From: Heterocephalus glaber
Taxonomy: Eukaryota; Chordata; Mammalia; Rodentia; Bathyergidae
Reading direction: 5' to 3'
Assembly (NCBI RefSeq): GCF_000247695.1
Contig: NW_004624795.1
Span: 12,552,870-12,616,869, forward strand
DNA length: 64,000 nt
Within the stretch, counting starts at the first letter, position 1, and each line of letters starts with the position of its first letter. The notes under the pieces were generated by a model, which did not search any database, was not told the DNA's origin, and saw nothing but the letters and a program-made list of their open reading frames with translations. The translations under genes were made by a program, and so were the position numbers. Below are positions 1-10,695 of this stretch, one piece after another.

Positions 1-999
1 TTGGGGCTTCTGTTGTGTGTTGGTGTTTTGCTGATGGGGTTGGGGTTGGCTGTCCATCCTGGACAGGGCTGTGTGGATTCTCCTGCCCTTTGTGTGGCAG
101 CAGAGGCTTGGAGTCTAGTACTCAGGGGTGCCCAACCCTGTGCCCTGGTGCTCTACCTCAAAGGCAGGGGGCAGCCAGGGTGGACACAGCCTGCTAGGGA
201 GGGAGGGTGTTTATGGGGCCTTGCTTTTCCCTGTGGAGGAGAGCCCATCCTTCCCAGGCTTGGACCACAGATGAGAATATGCTGGGGCTGCGTGTGTCTG
301 AGTGAAAGGTCAGGAAGGTGTCTGGAGAAGGTGTCTGGAGCAGAGCCTGGTCCTCTGTGGTTATCTGCTGCAGGGGAGGCTCCCAGAGCTGGCTCTGGGT
401 GGAGTTGCATTTCTGGCTGGTCGTCCTGGACTCAGTGGCCTGGGTGTGTCAGGGCTGAGATGAGAGAGGAAGCAAAGGGAGCAGAGAAGCAACCTGAGGG
501 GGTGCTCGGCAGCAGAGTGAGCATCTCTGGCTGGTGTTGGTCTCATAAGCTCTGGCTGGGGAAGGCAGTAGGCACAGGAGGCATTTGGGAAATGGAATAA
601 TAATCAGCAATGGAAGCCCGGGCACTTGCCCTGACACCAGTTGGCTGATTGGCTGTGGCGGGTCACCCAGTGTACTGGACCTCTCCTTTCTATAAGCAGG
701 GTGCTGGGTAGAGTCTGTTCCTCTCTTGTGGTGCCTCATCGCAGGGGGAGGCAGGTGCAGCAGTGGAAGTTTGAGGTCAGTGGGTGTGAGTGGAGCAGCT
801 ATTCAAGTGTCACCCACAGCTGGGGCAGTTTCCCCATCCAGGAGGGTCGCTTGGCTTGCCCCGAGGAATCTGTTCCCCATCCTCCTTACAGCTGTGGCTC
901 TTTTCATTGGCCAGGGGCCCTGGACCTGAGAAAGGAGGTACCCACAGTGGCACCTCCACAGAGCTTGGGCAGCACTGCTATTGGGTTTTCCTGCTGCAG

Positions 1000-1090
1000 G
1001 TGGATACCCTGAGGCACAGAGAGGGAGAAAACCCTGCCCAGAGGTCACAGCGAGCAAGGGGCAGAGCCAGGATGTACACCCAAGCAGTCC
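1000..1090 (+). repeat. MIR SINE fragment
   Basis: The order 'gaggcacagagaggg ... cccagaggtcaca ... ggcagagccaggat' matches the MIR core in sense orientation. It is old and diverged; the boundaries are approximate. Confidence 0.55.
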
Positions 1091-1171
1091 TTAACAAACT
1101 TCTACACTCTCCTGTCTCCCTAGCATCCATTTGTCTGGCATGATAACAGTGGCTATTAAAATAGAGATTTC

Positions 1172-1256
1172 TGGTCGGGAATTTAGCTCAGTGGTTTCGC
1201 GGCTTGCTGCGCAAGTGCAAGGACCTGAGCTCAATCCCCAGTACCAAAAATAAAAT
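1172..1256 (+). mobile_element. ID SINE (tRNA-derived) with 14-bp target-site duplication
   Basis: It has a tRNA-like head with an A box (ATTTAGCTCAGTGGTTTCGC) and a B-box-like GAGCTCAATCCC, followed by GTACC and an A-rich tail. The direct repeat AAAATAGAGATTTC flanks it at 1158-1171 and 1257-1270, the hallmark of L1-mediated retroposition. The perfect duplication suggests a fairly young insertion. Confidence 0.93.
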
Positions 1257-2986
1257 AAAATAGAGATTTCAGTTAAATTCAGCAAAAAGGGAAAATGCAG
1301 CTGCTCTGTCACACTGGCCACATTTCCGTTACTCAGTGGCTACACGTGGCCAGGGACCAGCTAACCTTGTATAGAATGTAGACCATTTCCATCACCACGA
1401 AAGTTCTACGGGGCAGAGCTGTTCCGGAGCTTAAAGGAAGAAGCCTGTTATGATGCAGCTGTGTGGGCCACACACCAACAGGCACGCACACACCTCTTCC
1501 CCAGAGGGGCCTCCCCGGCCACCAGCCCTGGTCTCCAGGCCTCACCTGCAAGAGACCCTGAGGCTCACCTGTCTCAGCTCACTCATCTGTCCCAGTGCTG
1601 GTCTTGCTGGTCTCGCTGAAAGCCAAGGTTTGGGAATGTGGGGAGGGAGGTGCAGTGATTATGCCTGAAGATTAGCTGTTTATCACCAGCTCCAGCTCTG
1701 CAGCTTAGCACCACTGGCTAGGTCTGAATGGGACAGAAATCTGGCATTAAAGTGGACAGGGAGCAGTTCCTTGCTCTGTGGGGGTGAGCTGTTCAGTGCA
1801 CTCTGCCATCAAACTTTTTGTCTCCTTTTCCTGCCCATTTACACCCTGAAAGCCTTTTGCTTCTCTTAACCGATGGCCAGAAAGCGGCCCCCAGTGGCCA
1901 CAAGACTGAGCCTCCTGCTCCCAGGGAGGCCAAGAGCGTGAGTGACCTTGGCCGGGAAGGTGTGGTCCTGAGGATGATCCCACTCCTGACCTCGGCCCTA
2001 GAGGAGCCGACCCCTGTGACGCTTGTCCTCTGCTTGTCGCTGACGCCTCCCTGAGCACCCAGTGGTTCTAGGCCTGAAGCCTAGGACGCCGGACGCCGCT
2101 GTGCCGCTCCAGTTGAGGCTCTGGGTGCGCTGTTCCGGTGCGAACCAGATTTGACCCCTCCTAGAGGTTGGCCTCATGGGCAGGGCAGCATCTGTCTCTT
2201 GCCGCAGGCTGTAGGGAGTATTTCCAGTGGATGTGGCTAAGGCGACGAGGGACGGAGCGAGGGGTACCCAGAGCTGTGGCAGCCCAACCCTCTGCCTTCT
2301 CTTCCAACCCATCTGGTTGATTCTGTCGACGCCTCCCCACACCCCCGAGATCCTGTGACTTGGTGACATCGGCGCAGCTTGCCGTGTCCACACCTAACTG
2401 TCCTGATGTTTTTCTTTGTGGTCTTCTCAGCGTCCTCACTGTTCCCACCTCCCACCTTGCCCCTCTTATGGTGTGTGAGTCCCGTTCCCCACCCCAAACC
2501 CTCTCATGCTGTCAGGGCCCCGGGACGGAGCTAGCTGAGGGAGACGGAAGCACACCCAGCCCTCAGGAGCTGCCTGCGTCTGTCCTCTCTGTATTCACTC
2601 CCAGGCCAGCCAGCACAGGCTGGGCCTTGCAGCTGCGTGTCCCCATTCTGTGAATATCTGTCTCCTCTGGCTGGGGTCCAGGTCACGCTCCTACCTGTGT
2701 GAGGTGGCTTGTGACAGATCTTCCAGGCCACACAGGTGGGGTTAAGCCTCACCTGCCTCTGCCCACCTGCAGGATTCTGTGAGAATAAGTGACATGTTCC
2801 AGGGTGAGGGCTGGACACCTTTGGTAATTATGAGAGCCACCTGGGGAATGATTGCTTCTTCCCAGCCCCAGGCATCCACCCTGGCCCAGGTTTGAAAGAG
2901 GAATTGTGGTGATCTTCCTCTCATGTCCCCCTCCGGACTTTTAATTCAGTTTAATCTGTTAATTTTGTTCTTATTTCACTTTGCAG

Positions 2987-3027
2987 ACTATTTGCCGATT
3001 TCACAAGACATAATTTTTATCAACTAG
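2987..3027 (+). CDS. MSI2: MSI2 alternative terminal coding exon (short isoform C-terminus)
   Basis: The acceptor is TTCACTTTGCAG, ending at 2986, after a long T-rich tract. One base (G) from the upstream exon completes the first codon. The exon then reads DYLPISQDIIFIN and stops at TAG 3025-3027. The remembered human short MSI2 isoform ends DYLPVSQDIIFIN after ...YGYQFP, so a single V-to-I change separates them. Phase 1 entry is the same as that of the exon at 19659, so the two are mutually exclusive endings. Using this exon removes the Ala-rich, Gly/Pro-rich tail and the GPLIATAFTNGYH terminus while keeping both RRMs. A poly(A) signal lies 185 nt past the stop, consistent with intronic polyadenylation. 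That the isoform is expressed here is inferred. Confidence 0.92.
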
Positions 3028-3237
3028 CTCTTAAGAGAGGCATAGCAAGTTGGGGTTTGCCACCATTTCTAGAGAGGACACAGCCCCGACCTGGGCCACC
3101 CCAGCTGATGTCAGGGCCCACTGAAACTCTGTCGTAGAGGCCTGTTTGAATGAATATTCCTTTTCTCTTTTAATTCTTGGAAAAGACTTCATTGCCTCAC
3201 TCAATTTAAAAAATAAAAATTATCCTCCAGTCACATC
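3028..3237 (+). other. MSI2: Short 3' UTR of the MSI2 alternative last exon
   Basis: This runs from the TAG at 3025 to a presumed cleavage site some 20 nt after the AATAAA at 3212. The block is AT-rich near its end and is followed by a GT-rich stretch (3241-3262) that fits a downstream element. The 3' end is inferred to within about 20 nt. Confidence 0.7.
3212..3217 (+). terminator. MSI2: Poly(A) signal AATAAA of the MSI2 short isoform
   Basis: A canonical AATAAA lies in TTTAAAAAATAAAAATTATC, with TGTTGCGTCCTGTATGCAC downstream as a GT-rich element. It is the first AATAAA after the alternative stop codon. Confidence 0.75.
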
Positions 3238-4038
3238 CCATGTTGCGTCCTGTATGCACTGTGACCAACCCCACCGGGCCAAGGGGAACTTCTCACAGGC
3301 TTTGTAAAGATTCCTCAGGGGAATCAGGAAGAAGGTACAAAGTTTTTAAAACAAGGATCAAGCAGGCTTGTTGGGCATTTCGTGAGGTGAGCTCCTAAGT
3401 GCTGGTAGCCCAGAGGGGTTGCAGCTCTGTGACGTTGGAAGCACCAGTGGTGAACGATGGCAAAGTGAACATACACATAGACCCTTCTAGAAAAACATGT
3501 GAAACATAATCTGGAAGAGCAGCTATAGAGTTGTTATGTGATTGCCTTCATGTATGGAGCCAGCCTCTTCACGGCTCTTGACGTAATAAGCACATCTGCC
3601 TCAGAGAAACGACGGCGGAGTCACCCTGGCCACTGCCCTGTGTTGGGCTCGTGGGCACCGATCCACACTGGGCCCCTCTCTCACCGGCGTCCTCCCCTCC
3701 CTGCCTGTGCTGGCCTTGCCCTCCTTGATGGCACCACTGGGTTCTAAGGGACCATCCTGATCAGCTCTGCATCCCAGGGCTGGCATCCCCAATGCTACCC
3801 CCAGAAGGACATTTCCCCGTATTGCTGACCCCCTCCCTCTCTGAAATATCTCCTCTCTTGTTAACGGCCTGCAGCTCAGTTGGACCTGCAAGAGGCACCC
3901 CTCTGTCTGTGCTCGTGGTTTGTGAGAAGTGCTTCCATCTGATGCATCCGATGTGAGCAGATCCGTACATTTGAATATCATTGTCCTTGAGACACCACAT
4001 CCGCAGTTTGGTTCATCTCATTAAAGATGCTGGATGTA

Positions 4039-4127
4039 GGGGCCGGGGATTTAGCTCAGTGGTTTCGCCACCTGCTGCGCAAGCGCAAGGACCCTAGTTC
4101 GATCCCGGGTACCAAAAAAAAAAAAAA
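4039..4127 (+). mobile_element. ID SINE with 16-bp target-site duplication
   Basis: The body reads GGGGCCGGGGATTTAGCTCA ... GTTCGATCCCGGGTACC followed by a pure A tail. The 16-bp direct repeat AAAGATGCTGGATGTA flanks it exactly (4023-4038 and 4128-4143). An uninterrupted tail and perfect duplication mark it as one of the youngest insertions in the window. Confidence 0.95.
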
Positions 4128-4737
4128 AAAGATGCTGGATGTAATAATTGGATGGTTTCCTTTTATTTTGCCACAGGCTTTTTTATAGTTTTTTTTCTCC
4201 AAAAAATTATGGCTCCTCCCCGCTTCATATTTTGGTTTGCTATGAATTGTTTTGCTTTAGTGCGCTTGTCCTAGTACCCTTGCCTCACAAACATGTCAGC
4301 CATTGTGAATTTCTTCCATCTCTGTAAATAGTTCATCTGTGCTGCTCCCTAATGACATTCTATTTTTTTTCCCTGTAAGCAACTGAGGTAGAAAAATAAA
4401 TTGTTTACCACGGACATGCTGTGTGCTGCTGTCTCTTAGCCTGACAGTGTCCTGTTCTCTCTCCGGGGGAGGTGAATGCACTAAATAACCAGTACTGATG
4501 AGAGCCCGGCAAAGTCTCTAAAAGCATGCAAGCTCCCCCTGGTGCCACCTGTGCCCAGCCCTCCCTGAGAGCCCAGGGCTGGCTCGGTAGAGGTGATCTG
4601 TCCTTGAACAGAGTGACAGAGCATCCGCATGTACCAGCTGCACTTTCCCACCCTCTACCTCTTCTTTACCATCACTTCTACCCTCAAGTGCAAATGCCAC
4701 TAGAACATCTGGAGCCCCTCACATCTGCGTACCAGCT

Positions 4738-4772
4738 GTGTGCGTGTGTTTGTGTTTGTGTGTGTGTGCGCA
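4738..4772 (+). repeat. Imperfect (TG)n microsatellite
   Basis: TGTGTGCGTGTGTTTGTG-type alternation in the intron, interrupted by TTT and GCG. Confidence 0.85.
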
Positions 4773-4920
4773 TTCATGCACGTGCTTGTGCACACTGGCC
4801 TGTGGGTGAGTGTGCACATGGCTTGCTGTCCTGAGTCCCCTGAGCAGTCCAGTGTGGTGGAGACACCAGTGGTAAAGTGGAAACGTTGCTGGATGTGACA
4901 CCGAAGGCCTTCTTTGTAGG

Positions 4921-5080
4921 TTTCACCTGGCCACTCAGGAGCCAGGTGACTTTGAGCAAGTTTTGTAGCCCTGTAAGCCTGGGGGTTATGAAAGTACCTA
5001 GCTAGTTGGGCTGTTCGAGTTAAGAGATAATGTGTGTCTGCGAATGTAAATGCTATCAAATTAGAAGTTTTAGAAACTGA
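4921..5080 (-). repeat. MIR SINE fragment
   Basis: Antisense MIR order is recognisable: 'ggtgactttgagcaagtt', then 'tatgaaagtacctagct', 'gttaagagataatgtg' and 'gtaaatgctatca'. It is diverged and its ends are approximate. Confidence 0.6.
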
Positions 5081-8000
5081 GCATTGGTGTTCTTGCTGGG
5101 TCAGCTTTCCAGCCTGGAGCTCCTGTCCTTACGCTCGTGAGTGCTGCCTGGGTTGGCTGATCAATGAAAGAAATGATGCAGGATCCCCAGGTGAAAGCAC
5201 AGAGTTGCTAGGACTCCTCTTCCCTCCCTCCCCATGTGCCAAGCATCAGGCACGAGAGTAGGAGCCAGGCATCTGGACTGAGTAAGACTCCCTCTGTCAA
5301 GATGCTCAGAGTCCTGCCCAGGGACAGAGGACCGGTGATCGGACCCTTTGTGTCCAGGGTTAGGTGCTTAGGCAAAAGGAAGCTCTCCGAGCAATGGGGG
5401 ATGAAGGAGGGCTGCTGATCCAGTGCCCACTAGAGAAGGTGACCTGCGGAGTGAGTGCCCAAAAGTCAAGTAGAATTAGTCCTGAATCGGGTAATTTTTT
5501 AAAGGAAAGATAAAAATATTAGAAAGTAATGGCCTAAACCAAAAAAGAACTTTCTCTCTCCCATGTAAAAGAAGCCTGGATGTGGCTGCATAATATTAGG
5601 GGTCTGTTTTTCTTCTCTTTTCCCATTCTGTCATCTTCAGCATGGAAATCCACCACACAGTCTGAGGAGACTGCTCAAGCCGTCACTTTCATAACACTTC
5701 CTGGAACTCATGCCTGACACTCTGCTTAAATCCATATGGTCAGAACTTAGTTGCACGGTCAGTTTCAGTTGCAAGGAAATGTCAAAAATGTCTTTATTCC
5801 AGGTAACCACGTACCTAACTAACACCAGGGTGTTCTGGCACTATGGAAGAAGAGCGACACGATTCTAGGGACCATTTAACGATCTCTGCTACAAACCTGA
5901 GAGAGCAACACTGTTTGAGTCTTGGGGATTACAGGCACGTCATTGGATGGGGAGCCTGCAGGAGTGGCTTGGCGGAGGCCAGATAGGAGGGACAGGAGGT
6001 AGTGGCGTGTGAGTCAGGGTCGGAAGTCAGACCGGATCCCAGAGCCTGAGAAAGGTTTGAAGAGGATCCGAAGGAGAGGCGAATGTGCTCAGACTTCTCG
6101 AGTGAGTCCGAGAGTCTGGAGATGTCGAGGCCAGTGAAGAAGCTTCTGGGGAATCCAGAGAAATAGCCCTTCTCTCAGCCCCTTGGGCCCTCTCCCCCCA
6201 GCCCTGCTCCCTCTCAGCCCCACTCCTTTTCCTGCTGGTGGTTCTTTGGGGCCTTTCAGTTCTAATGAAGACAGCAGTTAGTTTGGCTCCAACTGCCAAA
6301 ATGTCTCCACCCTTGGTCATGGCTTCAGCTACTGAGCCTTCAGGGCAGCCAGAAGAGCTGGCCCACGTCTGGTGCTGTGTGTGCCAGCTGCAGGGGTGGC
6401 ACAGGTGCCAGGAAGGGGGACCCTTCCTCAGCTGGCTCGGCTTGGGCTTTGATTCTGAAGGTGCCATTGTGTCCCCCACCTCCCGGGCAATGAGAAACTG
6501 TTCTCGTCTCAGTGCCTCTGTGGACTGGTGAGCACTGCTTCCTGGAGGCTCTCTGGAGCTCTGGCTTCCGGTGACCAGCAGAGAGGAGGACAGGTGAGCA
6601 TCACTGGCTGGCAGCTGCACTAGAACTTAGAGCCCACTGGACTCTGTCTCAGTGTCCCCGGCTGATGATGGCTCTTTGGTGCCAGATGACTTCAGGGACT
6701 CTTTGGTGTCCCTGACCATAATCCAGGGACATCTTTTCCTCTGGAGGGGATGCCCCTCCAGCCCCTCGTGAGACCAGTCATCTAGTCTGTGGGCAAAGGC
6801 AGAGGCTTGGTGGTCCATCATAGTCTGGGGGTCATGGCTTGAAAGTATGAAGCAGGGAGGAGAGAGCCCAAGCTTTTAGGAGGCAGAATTCACTTCACTT
6901 CACTTCACACCTCAGGGAGGCTGGGCCCTACAAAGGGGCACTGTTCTGAACCAGCACTCACCTGTCTGCTCCGATGACGTTTTGCAGTTCTCAGAAATGC
7001 CATTGGCTGTCACACCCGAGGCCTAGGGTCCAGCCTGGGAGTGGTCACCTGCTCCTGCAGAGACCTCCATGGTCAGTCCCTGCTCAGGAGAGGCAAGACC
7101 TGGGCATGTGCTCAAGGAGCAGCCCCCAGGCTTACCTCCCAGTTCTGCAAGGGAGAGAATCTCCAGCTCAGCAGCCATGCCAGGAGCAAAGGCCATTCCA
7201 AGGCTGACCCGTGGAATCGCAGAACCCAAGACTTAGGATGACCCCTCCTTTGAGTCCTTTGATTCCATGTCGTCTTCTGCTTCAGTTTGTAAAAGGCTCT
7301 TTCCTCAGCTCCCCACCTTACCCCCGACACCCTCACCGAAACTCAATATCAGTTTCATGGTGGACCCTCAGGCTGTGCCTGATCATCGCTCGGTGAGCAA
7401 TGGCAGCTTTCTCCCTGGTCCGGAAGTAGATCTTGCAGTGTCCGGACAGGGTACTTGGCCTCCCAGATAGGTCGTAACCATGGACTCACACATCCAGGGC
7501 CCCAGCTAGATGCTGCGGCACAATAAACAGAACTGTCCCTTGTCAGGGAGAGCCCCACACATCTGTCTATTCCAGCCCTCTAATCTGCACATCCTTTCCA
7601 CCCGGCAGCCCTCCTCTCCAGGGATTGCTTACCCCTTCCCAGAGAATCCACAGCCAGGTTTAAATCTCAGATGGGGGCCCCCACCCCTGCCAGCCCACTC
7701 CTCCACCACCTGGCCCTGTGTGTACTGGGGCTTATCCTCTCTTTTGCATATTAAAGGGAGCTTACTCTGGAAGGCAGATCTGCTGCTTTCAAAGAAGATG
7801 CAAAAGTAAAATTCAGCAGCACACCCTAAATCCAAACCAGCCTGCCGGGAGGTTTATTGGGTCTGGGGATGTGCCGATGTTGCCTTAGCATGGAAAATCA
7901 GGAGTTGACTCTATTCCCAAATGAAAGCAGAACACAGTGCCTAATAGGCACTTAATAAATGTTTGCAGAAATGAATTGGAGCAATCGGAATTGACAGGAA

Positions 8001-8164
8001 TTTCGGTTTCACTTGCGATCCACTTTCTGTGCCTCTTGAAGCTCCTCTGCATAAATAAAGGGGAATGTGACTAAGTGAGCTCTCAGCTCCCCGTGGAAAA
8101 GCCCAGAGCACCATTCTCAGGCGGGAGGATGGGAAATGGAATTCTTGACCTTGATTGCCAGGAG

Positions 8165-8310
8165 AGAACAGTCACCTCTGGCCTCCGTTTCCCAGTCTTT
8201 CAAATGGGGCTGTTGATCCTTGCCCTGCCTCCTCCCTCGGGCTGTTGAGAGGCCTCAGTGAACCAGGAATGGTCTAATGTACTGGAAAAGGTTATAGTGT
8301 GTCCATGGAA
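8165..8310 (-). repeat. MIR SINE fragment
   Basis: Antisense MIR core: 'ggcctccgtttcccagtctt', 'tcaaatggggctgttgatcc', then 'ctgttgagaggcctcagtga'. Diverged. Confidence 0.6.
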
Positions 8311-9065
8311 GGCAGCCCTGGACAAAGAGCAGAGGGACAGCCAAGGGTGGCTATGAAAGAAGCCACGGACGCAGCAGCTTCCTCCACCTCAGCAGGCTGA
8401 GACTAGGTCCCCCACACTGCTGTCCGAATTTCCCTGTACTTTCTTAGGTCCTTGTAGCAGTAGCCTCAGAGTTCCCATTAAGTCTGCCAGCAGGGACTTA
8501 ATCACTTCTCCTCAGACCTTCAGTTTTCATTTCCGTCAGCAAAAGCAAGCCAAAGCCTGTAGCTTAAAACGCAAAACAAAACAATGAGGAAAAAAAAACC
8601 ATCAATTACTCAAGAGTGTGAAATTGTGAGCAGACAGCAGTTCAGGGCCTGAGGGTTGGGCAGGGTGTGCCCCATAAACAGCCAAGGACAAACAGAAGGC
8701 AAAGGTGTGACCGCCACTCCCTGCTCCCAGACTTCCACTGAGTCCAGGTGAGCTAGATCCCCAGCCCCTGGGAGACCCCAGTCAGCGGGATCTCTGCCTC
8801 TGCTCTCTGTCCCTCTAGCCGGGGCAAGAGTGCATACTGCAGATGACTGTCACCCCGTCCCAGGAGGGCATTAGGGGACAGGGATGCTGAGCAAGGAAGC
8901 GGGAATTCAGAGCCCAGAGGAGCACCCCACTTGTGGCTGAATGGAGTCCTCTTGGACTGCCCAGCACGATGGTGACAGCATGCACAGGACAGTGAGCAGC
9001 AGAGGAGGAAGCTGTGACCACGCTGGGAAGCTTTCGGAAAGGGGCAACGCCTTAGCCTGTCCAGG

Positions 9066-9393
9066 CGGGTACAGCAGAATGCAGTAGACAGGGCTTCTAC
9101 TCTGCAGAAGCTCGTTTCTCACAGTTCTGGAGGCTGGGAGGTCTGAGATCAAGGCATGTGAAGTCTCGGACACTTCTGGTCCACAGATGACCACTTGACC
9201 ATGTCCTTGTTTGGTGAAAGGGGCTGGTGTACTCTCTGGGGTCCCTTGGATAAGGGCACTAATCTCAATCAGGAGCGTTCCACCCTCCTGACCTAATCAC
9301 CTCCCAAAGGTGCCACCTCTAACACCATCACCTGTAGGGTGAGGATTTCACTGATGTGTACTGGGGGACAACAACACTCAGACCACAGGAGAT
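9066..9393 (-). mobile_element. MaLR-type LTR (MLT1/MST-like), solo
   Basis: On the + strand it shows the complement of the MaLR LTR: 'tttctcacagttctggaggc', 'ggataagggcactaatctca' and 'gacctaatcacctcccaaag', ending near 'cactcagaccaca'. No internal coding sequence is attached, so it is a solo LTR. Subfamily uncertain. Confidence 0.75.
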
Positions 9394-10524
9394 GACATCT
9401 GCGCTGGGAAGTTCACCAGGCAGACGGCGAGGGAGGGGATCTAGGTCTAAGGACCAGCAGGTGCAGTGACAGAAACATTGCACGTCTTCTGTCCTCCTGC
9501 TCTCCTCCATTGATTCCATCCTGGCACCTGGACCGAGACAGTGACACAACACTTTTGTGTTAGGGAGCCGGTGCCCTGTCTCCCCAGACCCCAGCCTCAT
9601 GGGCAGACTCTGAGGCAGGCTTGCTCACCCCAGTTACTCCACTGATAGGCCCTGCAGGTTCTGCCTGGGTGCTGGCTGGCCGGGCTGCCTCCCCGGGAAG
9701 TGTGAAGCCTTGTCCAGACGTGTCACTCCACAAGGGATAGGACAGCCCCACCTGTGGAGCCCTGCCACCTGCTCTGAGTCTGAGCAGATGTTTAGCTGGC
9801 TTTGGGGCCTCTCCGGGCTTTCTTCTGATCTCCATATCCAGCCTTGAGGGGATTCAGTAAGGTTTAGAGCAGAAAGAGACCAGCTCCTCCCTTCTCCCCA
9901 TTCCCAACCCCACGCCCGTACTGCTTCCACGCATCTCTCTATTCATCCTTCCTTTACGAATTCAGCACAGTCACTAGGCACCCACCCCGTCAAAGGCCCT
10001 GCCCTGGGTGCTGATGACAACAGGATACATGAGTGACCAGCCTCTGCCTGTGTAGGTGACTTGGGGGCCGTTTGGTGAAAGAACCGGAAAGGCTTCTGTG
10101 CCCCTGCCCTCCCCAGAGGAGCTGGGAGTTGCTGGCCAGACCTCCTGGAGGAAGGCATGCTCCGGACAAGAGGGCAGTGATGTCATCCGCCCAGCTGATG
10201 GACACGAGCGCCAGGGCTCGGCCATCTGTGTTCGCATTGGCTGCAGTTATGTCACAGGGCTGTGGCCACCCCAGCCAGGCCGTCCCCGAACCCAGCCCTT
10301 GGCTCCTATAGTCACCTGACCCACGACAGATAGAGCTGACACTTGAGATGAAACTATGCTTATCACTCTCAAGCAAATTATAAATGTTATCTATTAAAGC
10401 CCCTAGGATGCCAAACGTCATGTAAATTAATAGGATTTTAGAACAGGAAGCACCAAAGGGATTTCTCAGCTCTACCGCTGTTACCTTGGGCAATAACAAT
10501 AAAAATAGGAATAAAAATTATTTC

Positions 10525-10695
10525 ACTTTCACTGAGTGCATGACAGCGCCGTGGTCTCTCACTGAATCCTCATAGCAGCCCAACAAAGAGGCAGTGGCAA
10601 CTGTTTTAAAGAGGAGGAAAATGAGTCAGAGGGGTTTTATACAGCTAGGAAGAGTGGGAGATGGGATTTTTACCACCTTGCAATCAACCACCATT
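10525..10695 (+). repeat. MIR SINE fragment
   Basis: Sense MIR order: 'tctcactgaatcctcatagc', 'ttttaaagaggaggaaaatg', 'tacagctaggaag' and 'gggattttta'. Old and diverged. Confidence 0.65.

Larger units (their letters stand above)
1..2986 (+). other. MSI2: MSI2 intron, 3' end (upstream of alternative last exon)
   Basis: No coding exon was recognised. The interval holds a MIR-like remnant (about 1000-1090) and a young ID SINE (1172-1256). The block at about 2050-2360 is relatively GC- and CpG-rich and I could not assign it to a repeat. The acceptor at the end has a strong T-rich tract. The open frame at 1-600 has no recognisable protein features and is treated as chance. Confidence 0.7.

Noticed and set aside
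1..600. 199-codon open frame at the window start
   Set aside because: It begins at TTG at the window edge, is Cys/Trp/Gly-rich with no domain, and lies inside the MSI2 intron. GC-rich sequence gives such frames by chance.
6889..6908. CACTT pentamer repeat
   Set aside because: About three to four units only; trivial slippage.
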